Source: RUG11237 sp045126515 (GTDB lineage: Bacteria; Bacillota; Clostridia; Lachnospirales; Lachnospiraceae). Taken from it: a stretch of 64,000 nt of DNA. Made by a program: the position numbers and the translations under genes. The notes under the pieces were generated by a model. It did no database searches, was not told where the DNA came from, and saw only the letters and a program-made list of their open reading frames with translations. Location of the stretch: NCBI GenBank assembly GCA_045126515.1, contig JBGVOM010000216.1:1-64000 (forward strand), written 5' to 3'. This document shows positions 1 through 7,995 of this stretch, piece by piece (position 1 is the stretch's first letter; each line of letters opens with the position of its first letter).

Positions 1-410
1 AGAGCGTGAGGTGTATCGCTGAACGGAGCTCTCGCCTCACGCTCTAACAGCTTCGGGACGGATTCTCCGGTGCCTACCGCTAAAATGCTCCCCAGCGGAA
101 AACCGACAGTTTCTTCTTACATCTTGGCACACTTATACAAATTCCTTCGGTTGTCGGCAACGTAAGCTACTAACCAATAATGTAGATTTAGCATATCCGC
201 AGGAATTCTGTTGTGTGGCTGTGTCAATTCGCAGAAGAAAGGTTGTGGTATCCTCTGGGGAGCATTTAGCGGAAGGGCCGGAGAATCCGTTCCACAGTCG
301 TTAGCTTGTGAGGTGAGAGCCCATTGGCGATACGCCTCACAAGCTTACGAATGTGTGAACTAGTCGCAGGCACTGAGAGCGGGCTTCCCAGAGGATACCA
401 CAACCTTTCT
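1..410. repeat. Large imperfect inverted-repeat element with terminal hairpins
   Basis: Non-coding region with nested dyads seen directly. Bases 1-11 pair with 35-45, and 303-313 pair with 335-345. These two hairpins resemble each other in inverted orientation (shared GAGAGC and GCGATAC loop motifs). ACGGATTCTCCGG at 58-70 pairs perfectly with 278-290, and 77-95 pairs with 255-272 apart from one extra base. A 24-bp perfect dyad joins 236-259 to 387-410. Segment 255-259 belongs to two competing pairings. No ORF with a ribosome binding site lies here. The left edge may continue outside the window. The element could be a MITE-like mobile repeat or a structured RNA; the sequence alone does not decide. 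Confidence 0.6.
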
Positions 411-505
411 TCGTCCGGTTGATCACACCACATCCCCTACAAATTTCAATTTAAAAGGAGGTATGTCGTATCAAATACTTAGCAAATACAATTACCATTA
501 GCCGA

Positions 506-973
506 ATGATTGCGGCAATAGCACTTTTATATGTGAAAACATTTTCTGTGTCGTTTAATGTTATATATATCTATTGTGGAATTACAGATATGATGGATGG
601 TTTGATTGCCAGGAACACTCATACAGAAAGTAAAATAGGGGCAATTATGGATAGCATTGCGGATTTGATATTTGTATCAATTTGCTTTTGTAAAATTTTA
701 CCAGACCTTCGTATTTCCCCTTGGCTGGGAATATGGATTTTGCTTATTGTAGTATTGAGAAGTACGAATCTTGTATTGGGATATGTATACCAACACAAAA
801 TTATATTTTTACATACAAAAGCAAATAAGGTAACTGGGTTTCTACTTTTTCTGCTACCATTGCTGATTTCTTTTTCTGGGATGAACTATGTGTGTGGTGT
901 TGTGGCGGTTGTAGCTACGTTTGCGGCGTTGCAGGAAGGGTACTTTATCAGGAAGGGAGACTATATAGTATGA
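506..973 (+). CDS. CDP-alcohol phosphatidyltransferase family membrane protein
   Basis: Integral membrane enzyme family that transfers a phosphoalcohol from a CDP-linked donor, as in phospholipid head-group synthesis. The full family signature D-x2-D-G-x2-A-R-x8-G-x3-D-x3-D is present, starting DMMDGLIAR. Four or so hydrophobic segments follow. The start is uncertain. ATG 506 has no ribosome binding site, but AAAAGGAGG sits at 453-461. The frame stays open upstream and encodes IKYLANTITISR, the usual N-terminus of this family, beginning at an ATC codon (470-472) about 8 nt after the ribosome binding site. The start codon may therefore be ATC, or a mutated ATG. The stop overlaps the next gene as ATGA. 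Confidence 0.75.
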   Translation: MIAAIALLYVKTFSVSFNVIYIYCGITDMMDGLIARNTHTESKIGAIMDSIADLIFVSICFCKILPDLRISPWLGIWILLIVVLRSTNLVLGYVYQHKIIFLHTKANKVTGFLLFLLPLLISFSGMNYVCGVVAVVATFAALQEGYFIRKGDYIV

Positions 974-1371
974 ACAAATCGAAAGAATTTGTGGGAGTAG
1001 GTAAGAAGTCATTTAGTATGTTTTTTGGTGGCGGTGAAATATGGTTTGAACACTTAGACGGAATTTATGAATATACAGAGCTTGCCATTGAAAAGTTGGA
1101 CAATGACTATCAGCAATTTAGAAGACCTTCTATGCCCTCATTGATTGCGATAAATCTTGATGAAACAGTTGTTAATGATGCGATAATTCATGCTATCGCA
1201 GAAAAATTGTTGAATGGCAGCAAGCGTTTTACACGGGTAGTATTTGTGGGAGTAAATAAAACTGTGAAGCGAAAAATAAGGGATGCACTTTTGGAGGGTT
1301 CTTTTGCATTAAGCTTTATAGATGATTTTGAAAAGGCAAAAGAATGGCTTGTTGGGGAGAATTATAGATAG
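970..1371 (+). CDS. Small STAS-like hypothetical protein
   Basis: 133-residue soluble protein translationally coupled to the upstream phosphatidyltransferase (ATGA overlap at 970-973). The chosen start, MNKSKEF, sits at this overlap; the frame extends upstream but has no better site. The alternation of beta strands and helices (SLIAINLDET, TRVVFVGVN, ALSFIDDFEKAKEWL) resembles STAS/SpoIIAA-like regulatory domains, but no catalytic motif is visible. The function is unknown. Coupling to a lipid enzyme suggests a shared job, which is inference only. Confidence 0.55.
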   Translation: MNKSKEFVGVGKKSFSMFFGGGEIWFEHLDGIYEYTELAIEKLDNDYQQFRRPSMPSLIAINLDETVVNDAIIHAIAEKLLNGSKRFTRVVFVGVNKTVKRKIRDALLEGSFALSFIDDFEKAKEWLVGENYR

Positions 1372-1388
1372 ATTAGGAGGAGTTAAAC

Positions 1389-2033
1389 GTGAAGCAGTAC
1401 ATTGTAGATGCCTTTGCAGAAGAACTATTTACAGGAAATCCGGCAGCAGTTCTTCCATGTAAAACAATGCCAACACCAGAAATTATGCTGAAAATTGCCA
1501 TTGAGAACAATTATTCAGAAACAGCTTTTGTAGTTAAGACTGGTGAGTTAAGCGTTACAAGGGATGGGGAGCAGTTTACACTAGATTTTCCCGTGGGAAA
1601 GACAAAACCTATTTCGGTAACAGAGGCGATTATGCGGGCTACAGACGGTATGGCAAAAGAAGCCTATTTTGATGGTGGAGATTTAGTTGTTATTGTTGAT
1701 GATGAGAAAAAACTGCAACAGTTTGTTCCTAATGATGAATTAATTTTGAAACTTGAGGGAATGGGGCTGGTTGTGTCGGCTCCTTCAAAGCAATATGATT
1801 TTGTATCCAGATGTTTTTATCCTAAACTGAATGTATCAGAGGATCCCGTAACAGGAAGAGCACATACATTTATGGCACCCATATGGGCTGAAAAGCTTGG
1901 AAAAAGAATAATGACGGCGAAACAGATATCGAAACGAAGCGGTGTAATAACAGTTTGTCCAACAAAAGACAGGGTTTTGCTAAGTGGAAAAGCCCAACTT
2001 TTTATGGAAGGGGAAATACCGTTTGAACTGTAA
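1389..2033 (+). CDS. PhzF-family isomerase-like protein, internally shortened
   Basis: GTG start preceded by AGGAGGAG. The N-terminus (KQYIVDAFAEELFTGNPAAV) and C-terminus (SEDPVTGRAHT) are typical of PhzF-type epimerase/isomerases, as is the SETAF segment with the catalytic glutamate. The protein is 214 residues where relatives are usually about 260-300. The conserved central block with the DLCGHAT-type motif, expected directly after SETAFVV, is absent; the sequence jumps to VTRDGEQFTLDFP. The reading frame remains open, so this is an in-frame internal deletion or a divergent subfamily. Activity is doubtful. The 5' end of a second copy lies at 3311-3355. Confidence 0.75.
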   Translation: MKQYIVDAFAEELFTGNPAAVLPCKTMPTPEIMLKIAIENNYSETAFVVKTGELSVTRDGEQFTLDFPVGKTKPISVTEAIMRATDGMAKEAYFDGGDLVVIVDDEKKLQQFVPNDELILKLEGMGLVVSAPSKQYDFVSRCFYPKLNVSEDPVTGRAHTFMAPIWAEKLGKRIMTAKQISKRSGVITVCPTKDRVLLSGKAQLFMEGEIPFEL

Positions 2034-2067
2034 ATCACAACGATGAAATAAAATTAGGCTTCAAGAG

Positions 2068-2094
2068 TGCCATCCCACGACTGGTGAGATGGCA
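2068..2094. terminator. Hairpin between convergent genes
   Basis: TGCCATC at 2068-2074 pairs with GATGGCA at 2088-2094 between the convergent PhzF-like and anti-sigma genes. Only a short T-rich run follows (TTTAGAG), so terminator function is weakly supported. Confidence 0.3.
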
Positions 2095-2116
2095 TTTAGA
2101 GTAATTTGAGGGATAT

Positions 2117-2710
2117 TTAATTAAATGAATCCGGACTAATATATTTATTTGAACTAGCAGCCCAGCCATTATCATATTTGATGGTTACATATAGTGTGCA
2201 GTTATCTCCATTAAGAAGCACATAACAAACATTATCTTTAAATTTATTGGTTAGATCAATTACTTGATTCTGAAAATAAAGTGTAACTGTGCCATCATCT
2301 GAATATGTTACATCAACATTATTTGATAGTTGCTCGATTAATTCTTCCTCCGTCAAAGGACGTTCTCTACCAAAAATGTCGTAGGCAACCCCGCCACCGC
2401 CAGATTCTTTTACATTACCTTCAGCATCGGTATATTTCATAGAATAACTACCGTCTGAATTAAAGTCTACAGTAACTTCCGTTTGATCTCCATGGATCCA
2501 CAGTTGGAGTGTTCTCTGCATTCCACCAACATTTGCAGCATATGCTGTGCCGGTTCCTCCAATTAATAATAAGCAAATTGTAGCGGCTACAGCAATTGAC
2601 CGATATGTTTTTCTTTTATTTAATTTAGCCATTTTTTCTACCTCCAAAGAAAAGTTTTCGGAGGTTTGTAAAACCGAAAATGCTTGTTTATATTTTTCTT
2701 TATTAGTCAT
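2117..2710 (-). CDS. Membrane-anchored regulator, probable anti-sigma factor
   Basis: 197 residues: a short cytoplasmic N-terminus, one hydrophobic segment (SIAVAATICLLLIGGTGTAYA, about residues 39-59) and an extracytoplasmic domain of about 140 residues rich in Asp, Gly and aromatic residues. It overlaps the upstream ECF sigma gene by 8 bases. The ATG at 2710 is chosen because AAAGGAGG lies 9 nt before it; the GTG at 2716 is too close. Gene order and topology fit an anti-sigma factor holding the sigma factor at the membrane. No ASD-type zinc motif is visible, so the role is inferred from context. Confidence 0.6.
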   Translation of the reverse strand: MTNKEKYKQAFSVLQTSENFSLEVEKMAKLNKRKTYRSIAVAATICLLLIGGTGTAYAANVGGMQRTLQLWIHGDQTEVTVDFNSDGSYSMKYTDAEGNVKESGGGGVAYDIFGRERPLTEEELIEQLSNNVDVTYSDDGTVTLYFQNQVIDLTNKFKDNVCYVLLNGDNCTLYVTIKYDNGWAASSNKYISPDSFN

Positions 2711-3182
2711 CTTCACATTCCTCCTTTAATGTGTCTTTTAGTAGAGCGCGTCCACGTGATAATCTGACTTTTACGTTACTTTCAGATATTTTTAAAATGT
2801 CGGCTATTTCTTTGATGGTGTAATCTTCATAATAAAACAGATGAATGGTAATACGATATTTATCCGGAAGATTCATGACATTTTCAAATAATCCTTTAGA
2901 CTCCGGTGTCTCGAAAACCAATGTTTCTATATAATCCTCTAGTGATGTTCTATTTCTATGCCAGAAGGATGTAGCCATATTTTTTGCTTTATTAATTGCA
3001 ACTCTTAACAGCCATGCACGTATATGCTGCTCTGTTTCAAACGTTTTTTTTGATGAATAATACTGAAGAAAAGTATCCTGAACTACATCTTCTGCATCAT
3101 CAGCATTTTTGCATATATTAAATGCCACCGCATATATGTTGTTCTTGTACTTAGCTATCAGTTCCTGTACTGGTAGTCTCAT
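2703..3182 (-). CDS. ECF-type RNA polymerase sigma factor
   Basis: 159 residues with sigma region 2 (NADDAEDVVQDTFLQYY, AWLLRVAINKAKN) and sigma region 4 (LPDKYRITIHLFYYEDYTIKEIADILKISES with VKVRLSRGRALLK), the standard ECF layout. It directs RNA polymerase to a small regulon under membrane control. RBS AAAGGAG precedes ATG 3182. On its own strand, TGTAAC (complement of 3248-3253) lies upstream. This resembles an ECF -35 element, so autoregulation is plausible. Confidence 0.88.
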   Translation of the reverse strand: MRLPVQELIAKYKNNIYAVAFNICKNADDAEDVVQDTFLQYYSSKKTFETEQHIRAWLLRVAINKAKNMATSFWHRNRTSLEDYIETLVFETPESKGLFENVMNLPDKYRITIHLFYYEDYTIKEIADILKISESNVKVRLSRGRALLKDTLKEECEDD

Positions 3183-3246
3183 GAGTTTCTCCTTTGTTTT
3201 TATGCTTTAAGGCCTTACATATATAATACAATTGAAAAAGAAAAAA

Positions 3247-3253
3247 GGTTACA
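3247..3253 (-). promoter_or_regulatory. Possible ECF -35 element upstream of the sigma gene
   Basis: TGTAACC on the minus strand, about 70 nt before the sigma factor start. It matches the AAC-containing -35 elements used by ECF sigma factors. The matching -10 is not clear, so this is a suggestion of autoregulation. Confidence 0.3.
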
Positions 3254-3310
3254 AAAAATTTATAAGACAAAAATATTTTACACAGATAAAATATAATAAA
3301 GTTTAACGAA

Positions 3311-3355
3311 GAGGGATTAAACGTGAAACAGTATATTGTAGATGCCGGTATATGA
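3311..3355 (+). pseudogene. 5' remnant of a second PhzF-like gene
   Basis: The stretch reads GTGAAACAGTATATTGTAGA at 3323-3342 with a GAGGGATTAAAC leader. It is nearly identical to the ribosome binding site and start region of the PhzF-like gene at 1389. It encodes MKQYIVDA, then diverges and stops at 3353-3355. It is the decayed or deleted end of a duplicated gene. Confidence 0.6.
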
Positions 3356-3423
3356 TAGAAGAGGTTGAAGGGAAAATGAATCGTCTCGATTTTCTTTTCC
3401 AATGAAATTTTTTTTGATAATAG

Positions 3424-3432
3424 TGGTATAAT
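3424..3432 (+). promoter_or_regulatory. Extended -10 promoter for the ArsR operon
   Basis: TGGTATAAT at 3424-3432 is an extended -10 element (TGnTATAAT) about 35 nt before the TTG start of the ArsR-type gene. No good -35 hexamer is seen, which fits the extended -10 class. Confidence 0.5.
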
Positions 3433-3465
3433 GGTTTGAGTAAATGAACGAAGGAGGTGAAAGCA

Positions 3466-3828
3466 TTGACTGCTCATTACAAAAATATTCGAACTCTTGC
3501 GGAGGAATTTGAAAGTTGTCGGAAGATACTCATTGCGCTTGGTGATGAGAATCGTCAGCATCTTATGCTTGAAATGATGAAAATGGAACAATGCGATGGT
3601 GTGCGCGTCGGTACCATAACGGAAAAGACACACCTTTCCAGACCGGCGGTGTCCCATCATCTTCAAATACTGAAAGAGGCAGGGATTTTGAAAATGCGTC
3701 GCGAGGGAACAAAAAACTACTATTATTTTGATGCGGATATGGAAGCCATGAACAGTCTGATTAATATGCTGAACCATGCAAAAATCATTATGGAACAACT
3801 GCCGGACAGGAGTGGTGAAAGATGGTAA
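3466..3828 (+). CDS. ArsR-family winged-helix transcriptional regulator
   Basis: 120 residues. The helix-turn-helix segment (TITEKTHLSRPAVSHHLQILKEAGILKMRREGTKNYYYF) is a typical ArsR recognition helix and wing. TTG 3466 is chosen as start because AAGGAGG is centred 8-9 nt upstream; the GTG at 3457 lies inside that ribosome binding site. No CxC metal site is seen, so it may not sense metal. It overlaps the following metallo-hydrolase gene by 7 bases and probably regulates it. Confidence 0.85.
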   Translation: MTAHYKNIRTLAEEFESCRKILIALGDENRQHLMLEMMKMEQCDGVRVGTITEKTHLSRPAVSHHLQILKEAGILKMRREGTKNYYYFDADMEAMNSLINMLNHAKIIMEQLPDRSGERW

Positions 3829-4619
3829 AGGTGCATATTTTTCATACGGGAAGCGTTATTGTTGATCAGGCAATTCCACATAGGGAAAAAAATCCGATGG
3901 CGGTAACAGGATTTTTACGAAGCAAGAAAAAAAGAATAAAACTGCCGGTATCTTGTTATCTGATTGAACATCCAAAGGGAAAAATACTGATTGATACGGG
4001 GTGGGATTCTAAATATGTATCAGAAAGACCAAGTATGCTTTTAAACAGCATCAGCAGACCTGTTATCATGCAGGGCGAAAGTGTAGACTGTAAGCTGAAA
4101 GAGCTTGGTATTGCTCCGACTGATATTGATTATATTTTTCTCAGTCACATGGATTTCGATCATACGAGCGGGCTACGTCTTGTAAAAGATGTAAAGCATA
4201 TTATGACGGCAAAAGAGGAGATTGCGGACAGTCGCAAGTATTTCTTTCGTTATGTAAAAAGCACATGGAGCTTTGCAAATATTGAACCGTTTGAATATGA
4301 ACAGACAGGAATCGGACCTGTGGGAAAGTCCTATGATGTGTTTGGGGACGGAAGCGTTATACTGGTAAACACGCCGGGGCACAGCCATGGACTATTCAGC
4401 GTGAGAATCAGCAATGGAAATCAGTATGTGGTTTTGGCAAGTGATGCGGCATATACACAGAAATCCTTAAAGGAGCAAATTATTCCTGGCTTTGCTGTGG
4501 ATACTAAGCTTGCAAGAAAATCTTTAGAGTGGGTTTGCAAATGCTCCACTGATAAAAACTGTATTCTGTGTGCTGCTAACCACGATCCGGCAATCAAAGA
4601 ACAGATGATAGAATTATGA
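3822..4619 (+). CDS. MBL-fold metallo-hydrolase, AHL-lactonase-like
   Basis: 265 residues with the metal motif SHMDFDHTSG (HxDxDH variant), a downstream histidine in TPGHSHG, an aspartate in VLASDAAY and a C-terminal AANHD. This is the arrangement of the lactonase-like branch of the metallo-beta-lactamase superfamily. Members hydrolyse lactones or other esters; the substrate is not predictable. It is cotranscribed with the ArsR regulator. It is not an antibiotic-resistance beta-lactamase by motif context. Confidence 0.8.
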   Translation: MVKVHIFHTGSVIVDQAIPHREKNPMAVTGFLRSKKKRIKLPVSCYLIEHPKGKILIDTGWDSKYVSERPSMLLNSISRPVIMQGESVDCKLKELGIAPTDIDYIFLSHMDFDHTSGLRLVKDVKHIMTAKEEIADSRKYFFRYVKSTWSFANIEPFEYEQTGIGPVGKSYDVFGDGSVILVNTPGHSHGLFSVRISNGNQYVVLASDAAYTQKSLKEQIIPGFAVDTKLARKSLEWVCKCSTDKNCILCAANHDPAIKEQMIEL

Positions 4620-4711
4620 AAGGGATTCAGGGTCAAATGATTGAGAAAAATACTTGGATGTCTGATTCTGGAGCCGGCTTTATAAAATATATCTAAATGG
4701 AGGAAAAGAAA

Positions 4712-5386
4712 ATGAATTTAACAGAAGCAATGGAGGCTAGACATAGTGTCCGTCAGTATAAGAACAAACCTTTGGAAGCAGATGTTGTTTCCGCATTGCA
4801 GGCAGAAATCGACACCTGTAATAAGGAAAGCGGGCTGCATATTCAGCTAATTACCAATGAACCAAAAGCCTTTGACGGTTTCATGGCACATTATGGAAAG
4901 TTCAGCGGTGTGACCAATTATATCGCAATGATTGGGAAAAAGGATGCAGGACTTGATGAAAGATGTGGCTATTATGGAGAACGTCTTGTACTTTTGGCAC
5001 AGCAGCTAGGGTTAAATACCTGTTGGGTAGCGATGTCATACAGTAAAATAAAGACAGCTTTTGTGATTGATAAAGGAGAAAAACTTTGTGTTGTCATTTC
5101 ATTGGGGTATGGCGAAATACAAGGAATTCCGCACAAATCTAAGACAATAGATGAAGTAACGAAAGTGGACATGCAAATGCTGGAGTGGTTTGAGAATGGT
5201 GTCAAGGCGGCTCTCCTCGCGCCTACTGCAATGAACCAGCAAAAATTTGTATTTTCATTCAAAGGAAATGAAGTATCCGTAAAAGCTGGAATTGGTTTTT
5301 ATACTAAGTTGGACCTTGGAATTGTAAAATACCATTTTGAAATTGGGGCAGGGCAGGAAAATTTTCAGTGGAAAAAGGACATTTGA
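4712..5386 (+). CDS. Nitroreductase-family FMN oxidoreductase
   Basis: 224 residues. The N-terminus AMEARHSVRQYKNKPL is the classic nitroreductase flavin-binding start. AQQLGLNTCWVAM and the C-terminal LLAPTAMNQQKFVF are also family hallmarks. It likely reduces nitro or quinone compounds with NAD(P)H in the cytoplasm. ATG 4712 is chosen because GGAGGA at 4699-4704 precedes it. Confidence 0.85.
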   Translation: MNLTEAMEARHSVRQYKNKPLEADVVSALQAEIDTCNKESGLHIQLITNEPKAFDGFMAHYGKFSGVTNYIAMIGKKDAGLDERCGYYGERLVLLAQQLGLNTCWVAMSYSKIKTAFVIDKGEKLCVVISLGYGEIQGIPHKSKTIDEVTKVDMQMLEWFENGVKAALLAPTAMNQQKFVFSFKGNEVSVKAGIGFYTKLDLGIVKYHFEIGAGQENFQWKKDI

Positions 5387-5438
5387 TGGGAGCAGAGTGT
5401 ATCCTTTGAAAAGATAGAATAAACGATGAAAAAATTTC

Positions 5439-5469
5439 TTGACTCGTCCCTTAGGGGAGATTATAGCAT
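5439..5469 (+). promoter_or_regulatory. MerR-type promoter with central dyad
   Basis: TTGACT (5439-5444) is followed by a spacer carrying the dyad TCCCTTAGGGGA (5447-5458), then TAGCAT (5464-5469, 19-bp spacing) or TATAGC (17 bp). A dyad inside a long spacer is the hallmark of MerR-family operators. The MerR gene at 6963 ends this operon, so autoregulation is likely. Confidence 0.55.
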
Positions 5470-5497
5470 AGTCTTATCAAACGAAGGAGGCTATGCT

Positions 5498-6220
5498 ATG
5501 AGTATATGTATCGAAGTAAACAATCTTACCAAAGCATTTTCTGGAAGAACTGTGGTAGATGGACTTTCCTTTCAGGTTGAGACCGGGGAAGTTTTTGGAC
5601 TTTTAGGACACAATGGAGCAGGAAAAAGCACCACCATTGATTTGCTTTTAGGGCTAAAGAAACCAGACAGAGGATATGGAAAGATTTTTGGGATGGAACC
5701 GGAAAAAAATCGAAAAAAAGTATTTGAACGGGTTGGGGTGCAGTTACAGTCATCCAACTATCAGAATAATATTCGGGTGGATGAAGTCTGTCAGCAGATG
5801 TCCGCCCTATATAAAAACCCGGAAGACTATCATGAATTGTTAAAATTCTTTTCGCTGGAGCAGTTTGAAAAGTCTAAAGTAAACAAGCTTTCCGGTGGTG
5901 AGAAACAGAAATTGTCTGTTGCCTTATCATTGCTCAATCATCCGGAAATCGTATTTTTAGACGAACTTACCACCGGGCTGGACACAGCAGCCAGACGGGA
6001 TGTTTGGAAACAGTTAAAGGAATTGAAGAAAAAGGGAACCACTATTTTTCTTACCACTCATTACATGGAGGAAGCAGAGAGTCTGTGTGACCGAATTTGT
6101 CTGATGAAGAATGGCAAAAAGGTAATTGAGGGAACGGTAAAAGAAGTGGTAGAAAAGAGTCCCTATGACCACTTAGAGGAAGCATATCTGTGGTACATGG
6201 GCGAGGAGGTGGAACAATGA
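5498..6220 (+). CDS. ABC transporter ATP-binding protein
   Basis: 240 residues with Walker A GHNGAGKST, signature LSGGEKQKLSVA, Walker B EIVFLDEL and the H-loop TTHYMEEAE. It is of the ABC-2 drug/lantibiotic exporter type. ATG 5498 follows GAAGGAGG by 7 nt. Its stop overlaps the start of the permease, so the two form a half-transporter pair. The promoter at 5439 suggests drug-responsive control by the MerR protein. Confidence 0.9.
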   Translation: MSICIEVNNLTKAFSGRTVVDGLSFQVETGEVFGLLGHNGAGKSTTIDLLLGLKKPDRGYGKIFGMEPEKNRKKVFERVGVQLQSSNYQNNIRVDEVCQQMSALYKNPEDYHELLKFFSLEQFEKSKVNKLSGGEKQKLSVALSLLNHPEIVFLDELTTGLDTAARRDVWKQLKELKKKGTTIFLTTHYMEEAESLCDRICLMKNGKKVIEGTVKEVVEKSPYDHLEEAYLWYMGEEVEQ

Positions 6221-6954
6221 AACGCTTTTTAAAACTTTATTCTGTAGAACAAAAACTGGGACTTCGCTCAGGGGATATGATATTGTTCGGGGTAGCTATG
6301 CCGGTTGGAATTATGATATTGATTTCCATGATTGCAGGGAATAAAATGGCAGGAGAGGGTTACACCTATCTGGAGGGTTCCTTTGCCTCTTTGATTGCAG
6401 TGGGAATCTGCGCATCGGCATTTATGGGAATTCCATTAACCATAGTGGATTATCGGGACAAGAAAATACTGAAGCACTTTTTTACCACACCATGTAGTCC
6501 TGTATGGCTTTTAGGCAGTGATGTTTTGTGCTGTGCAGTAAATGCCATTCTTTCTGCAGTGGCAGTATCGTTGGTGTCAGTAGTATTTTTAGGATATGAA
6601 ATGCGAGGAAATGTTTTGCAATTTATCGGTGCATGGTTTCTGACCATGATATCTATGTTCAGCATTGGGCTTTTGATGGCAAGTCTATGCAGGACAGTAA
6701 AAGTGGTAAATGCGGTGACAACTCTGGTGTATTTTCCGATGCTGTTTTTATCCGGAGCAACCATACCTTATGAATTATTTCCGGTGGGATTGCAAAGAGT
6801 GGCTTCTGTACTGCCATTGACGCAGGGAATTAAACTGATGAAGGCAGTATCTATGGGAACGCAGACAGATTCTGTAGGGAAGATAGTTATATTGCTTGTG
6901 TGTATTACGGTAGTTTGTAGTGTGGTTTCCATAAAGACATTTCGATGGGAATAG
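6217..6954 (+). CDS. ABC-2 type transporter permease
   Basis: 245 residues with about six hydrophobic segments. The family motif LVYFPMLFLSGATIPYELFP is typical of ABC-2 permeases. ATG 6217 overlaps the ATPase stop (ATGA) and follows GAGGAGGTGG. It partners the ATPase at 5498, probably as an exporter. The substrate is unknown. Confidence 0.85.
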   Translation: MKRFLKLYSVEQKLGLRSGDMILFGVAMPVGIMILISMIAGNKMAGEGYTYLEGSFASLIAVGICASAFMGIPLTIVDYRDKKILKHFFTTPCSPVWLLGSDVLCCAVNAILSAVAVSLVSVVFLGYEMRGNVLQFIGAWFLTMISMFSIGLLMASLCRTVKVVNAVTTLVYFPMLFLSGATIPYELFPVGLQRVASVLPLTQGIKLMKAVSMGTQTDSVGKIVILLVCITVVCSVVSIKTFRWE

Positions 6955-6962
6955 GTGATAAT

Positions 6963-7832
6963 ATGAAAAATATGAAAATGAATGAACATCATGAAAGTTG
7001 TGAAGTAAAAGAGCAAATCAGACTTTATAGGATTGGCATGTTTGCTAACATGAATCGTGTGACCATCAAGACATTACGCTACTATGATGAACAAAATTTG
7101 TTGAAACCTGCATATGTGGATGGTGAAAATGGTTATCGGTATTACGGAGCCAGCCAGATTGCGGATTTACATAGAATACTTGCGTTAAAGAACATGGGAT
7201 TTTCCATAGAGGATATTCAGAGAATTACAAGTGGTGAAGCAGACAAAAATCTGCTTCATCGGAAAAAACAGGAAATATTAAAAGAGATTGCTGAATTGAC
7301 AGCAAAGTTAGCCCAGGTGGAAAGTTATTTGGCGAAAGAGGATATAGACTTATCTTCACCGGTGCTTGTGAAAAAAATTCCGGAAGTGATTGTTTGTTCT
7401 ATGGAGAGAAGAATTGAATCTTATGATGAATTATTTGAAATGATGCCGGAAATGGGAGCAGAAATGGAACGGATTGGATGTATATGTGCAGAGCCGGAGT
7501 ATTGCTTCACCCATTATCTGGAACCGGGAGAACTGGGAGAGGATATTTTGATTGAAACCTGTCAGGCAGTAACCGAGAGAAAAGAGGATTCTGATAAGAT
7601 AAAGTTTAAGGTTTTACCGGAAGTTGCAGAAGCTGCCTGTATTTTTCATAAAGGTTCTTATGAAACATTTCCAAACTCTTACGCTGTAGTTTTGAGGTTT
7701 ATTGAGGAAAACGGTTATGAAATATGCGGAAATATCAGAGAATCTTATATTGACGGAGTGTGGAATAAAGAAAAGGAAGAAGATTGGTTGTCAGAGATAC
7801 AGGTTCCGGTAAGGAAAGTATCAAAAAATTAA
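6963..7832 (+). CDS. MerR-family regulator with GyrI-like effector domain
   Basis: 289 residues. The N-terminal MerR DNA-binding domain is clear (MFANMNRVTIKTLRYYDEQNLLKPA, then NGYRYYGASQI). A linker helix follows, then a C-terminal AraC-effector/GyrI-like domain (residues about 130-289) of the BmrR multidrug-sensing type. It is the last gene of the ABC exporter operon and likely acts on the dyad at 5447-5458. ATG 6963 is used; 6945 is possible but overlaps the permease. Confidence 0.85.
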   Translation: MKNMKMNEHHESCEVKEQIRLYRIGMFANMNRVTIKTLRYYDEQNLLKPAYVDGENGYRYYGASQIADLHRILALKNMGFSIEDIQRITSGEADKNLLHRKKQEILKEIAELTAKLAQVESYLAKEDIDLSSPVLVKKIPEVIVCSMERRIESYDELFEMMPEMGAEMERIGCICAEPEYCFTHYLEPGELGEDILIETCQAVTERKEDSDKIKFKVLPEVAEAACIFHKGSYETFPNSYAVVLRFIEENGYEICGNIRESYIDGVWNKEKEEDWLSEIQVPVRKVSKN

Positions 7833-7995
7833 GACGATATGATATTAGCAAAAATGGGGCGACAGGGAATATTTATCCATAATTTTACAAAATTTTTACA
7901 TGAGAGTGGTTGAGGAAAAGTGAAATTTATTGACATAATATTTCGGTAAATGCATTTAGTTCTAAAGGAAATATGTGAAAAGAGAGGAAAATAGA

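Noticed and set aside
3151..3798. 215-residue minus-strand frame opposite the ArsR gene
   Set aside because: It lies antisense to a well supported ArsR gene and upstream sequence; composition is not protein-like and there is no ribosome binding site.
3822..4619. Beta-lactamase resistance gene
   Set aside because: The metal-site variant HxDxDH and overall sequence fit lactonase-like hydrolases; nothing points to beta-lactam hydrolysis.
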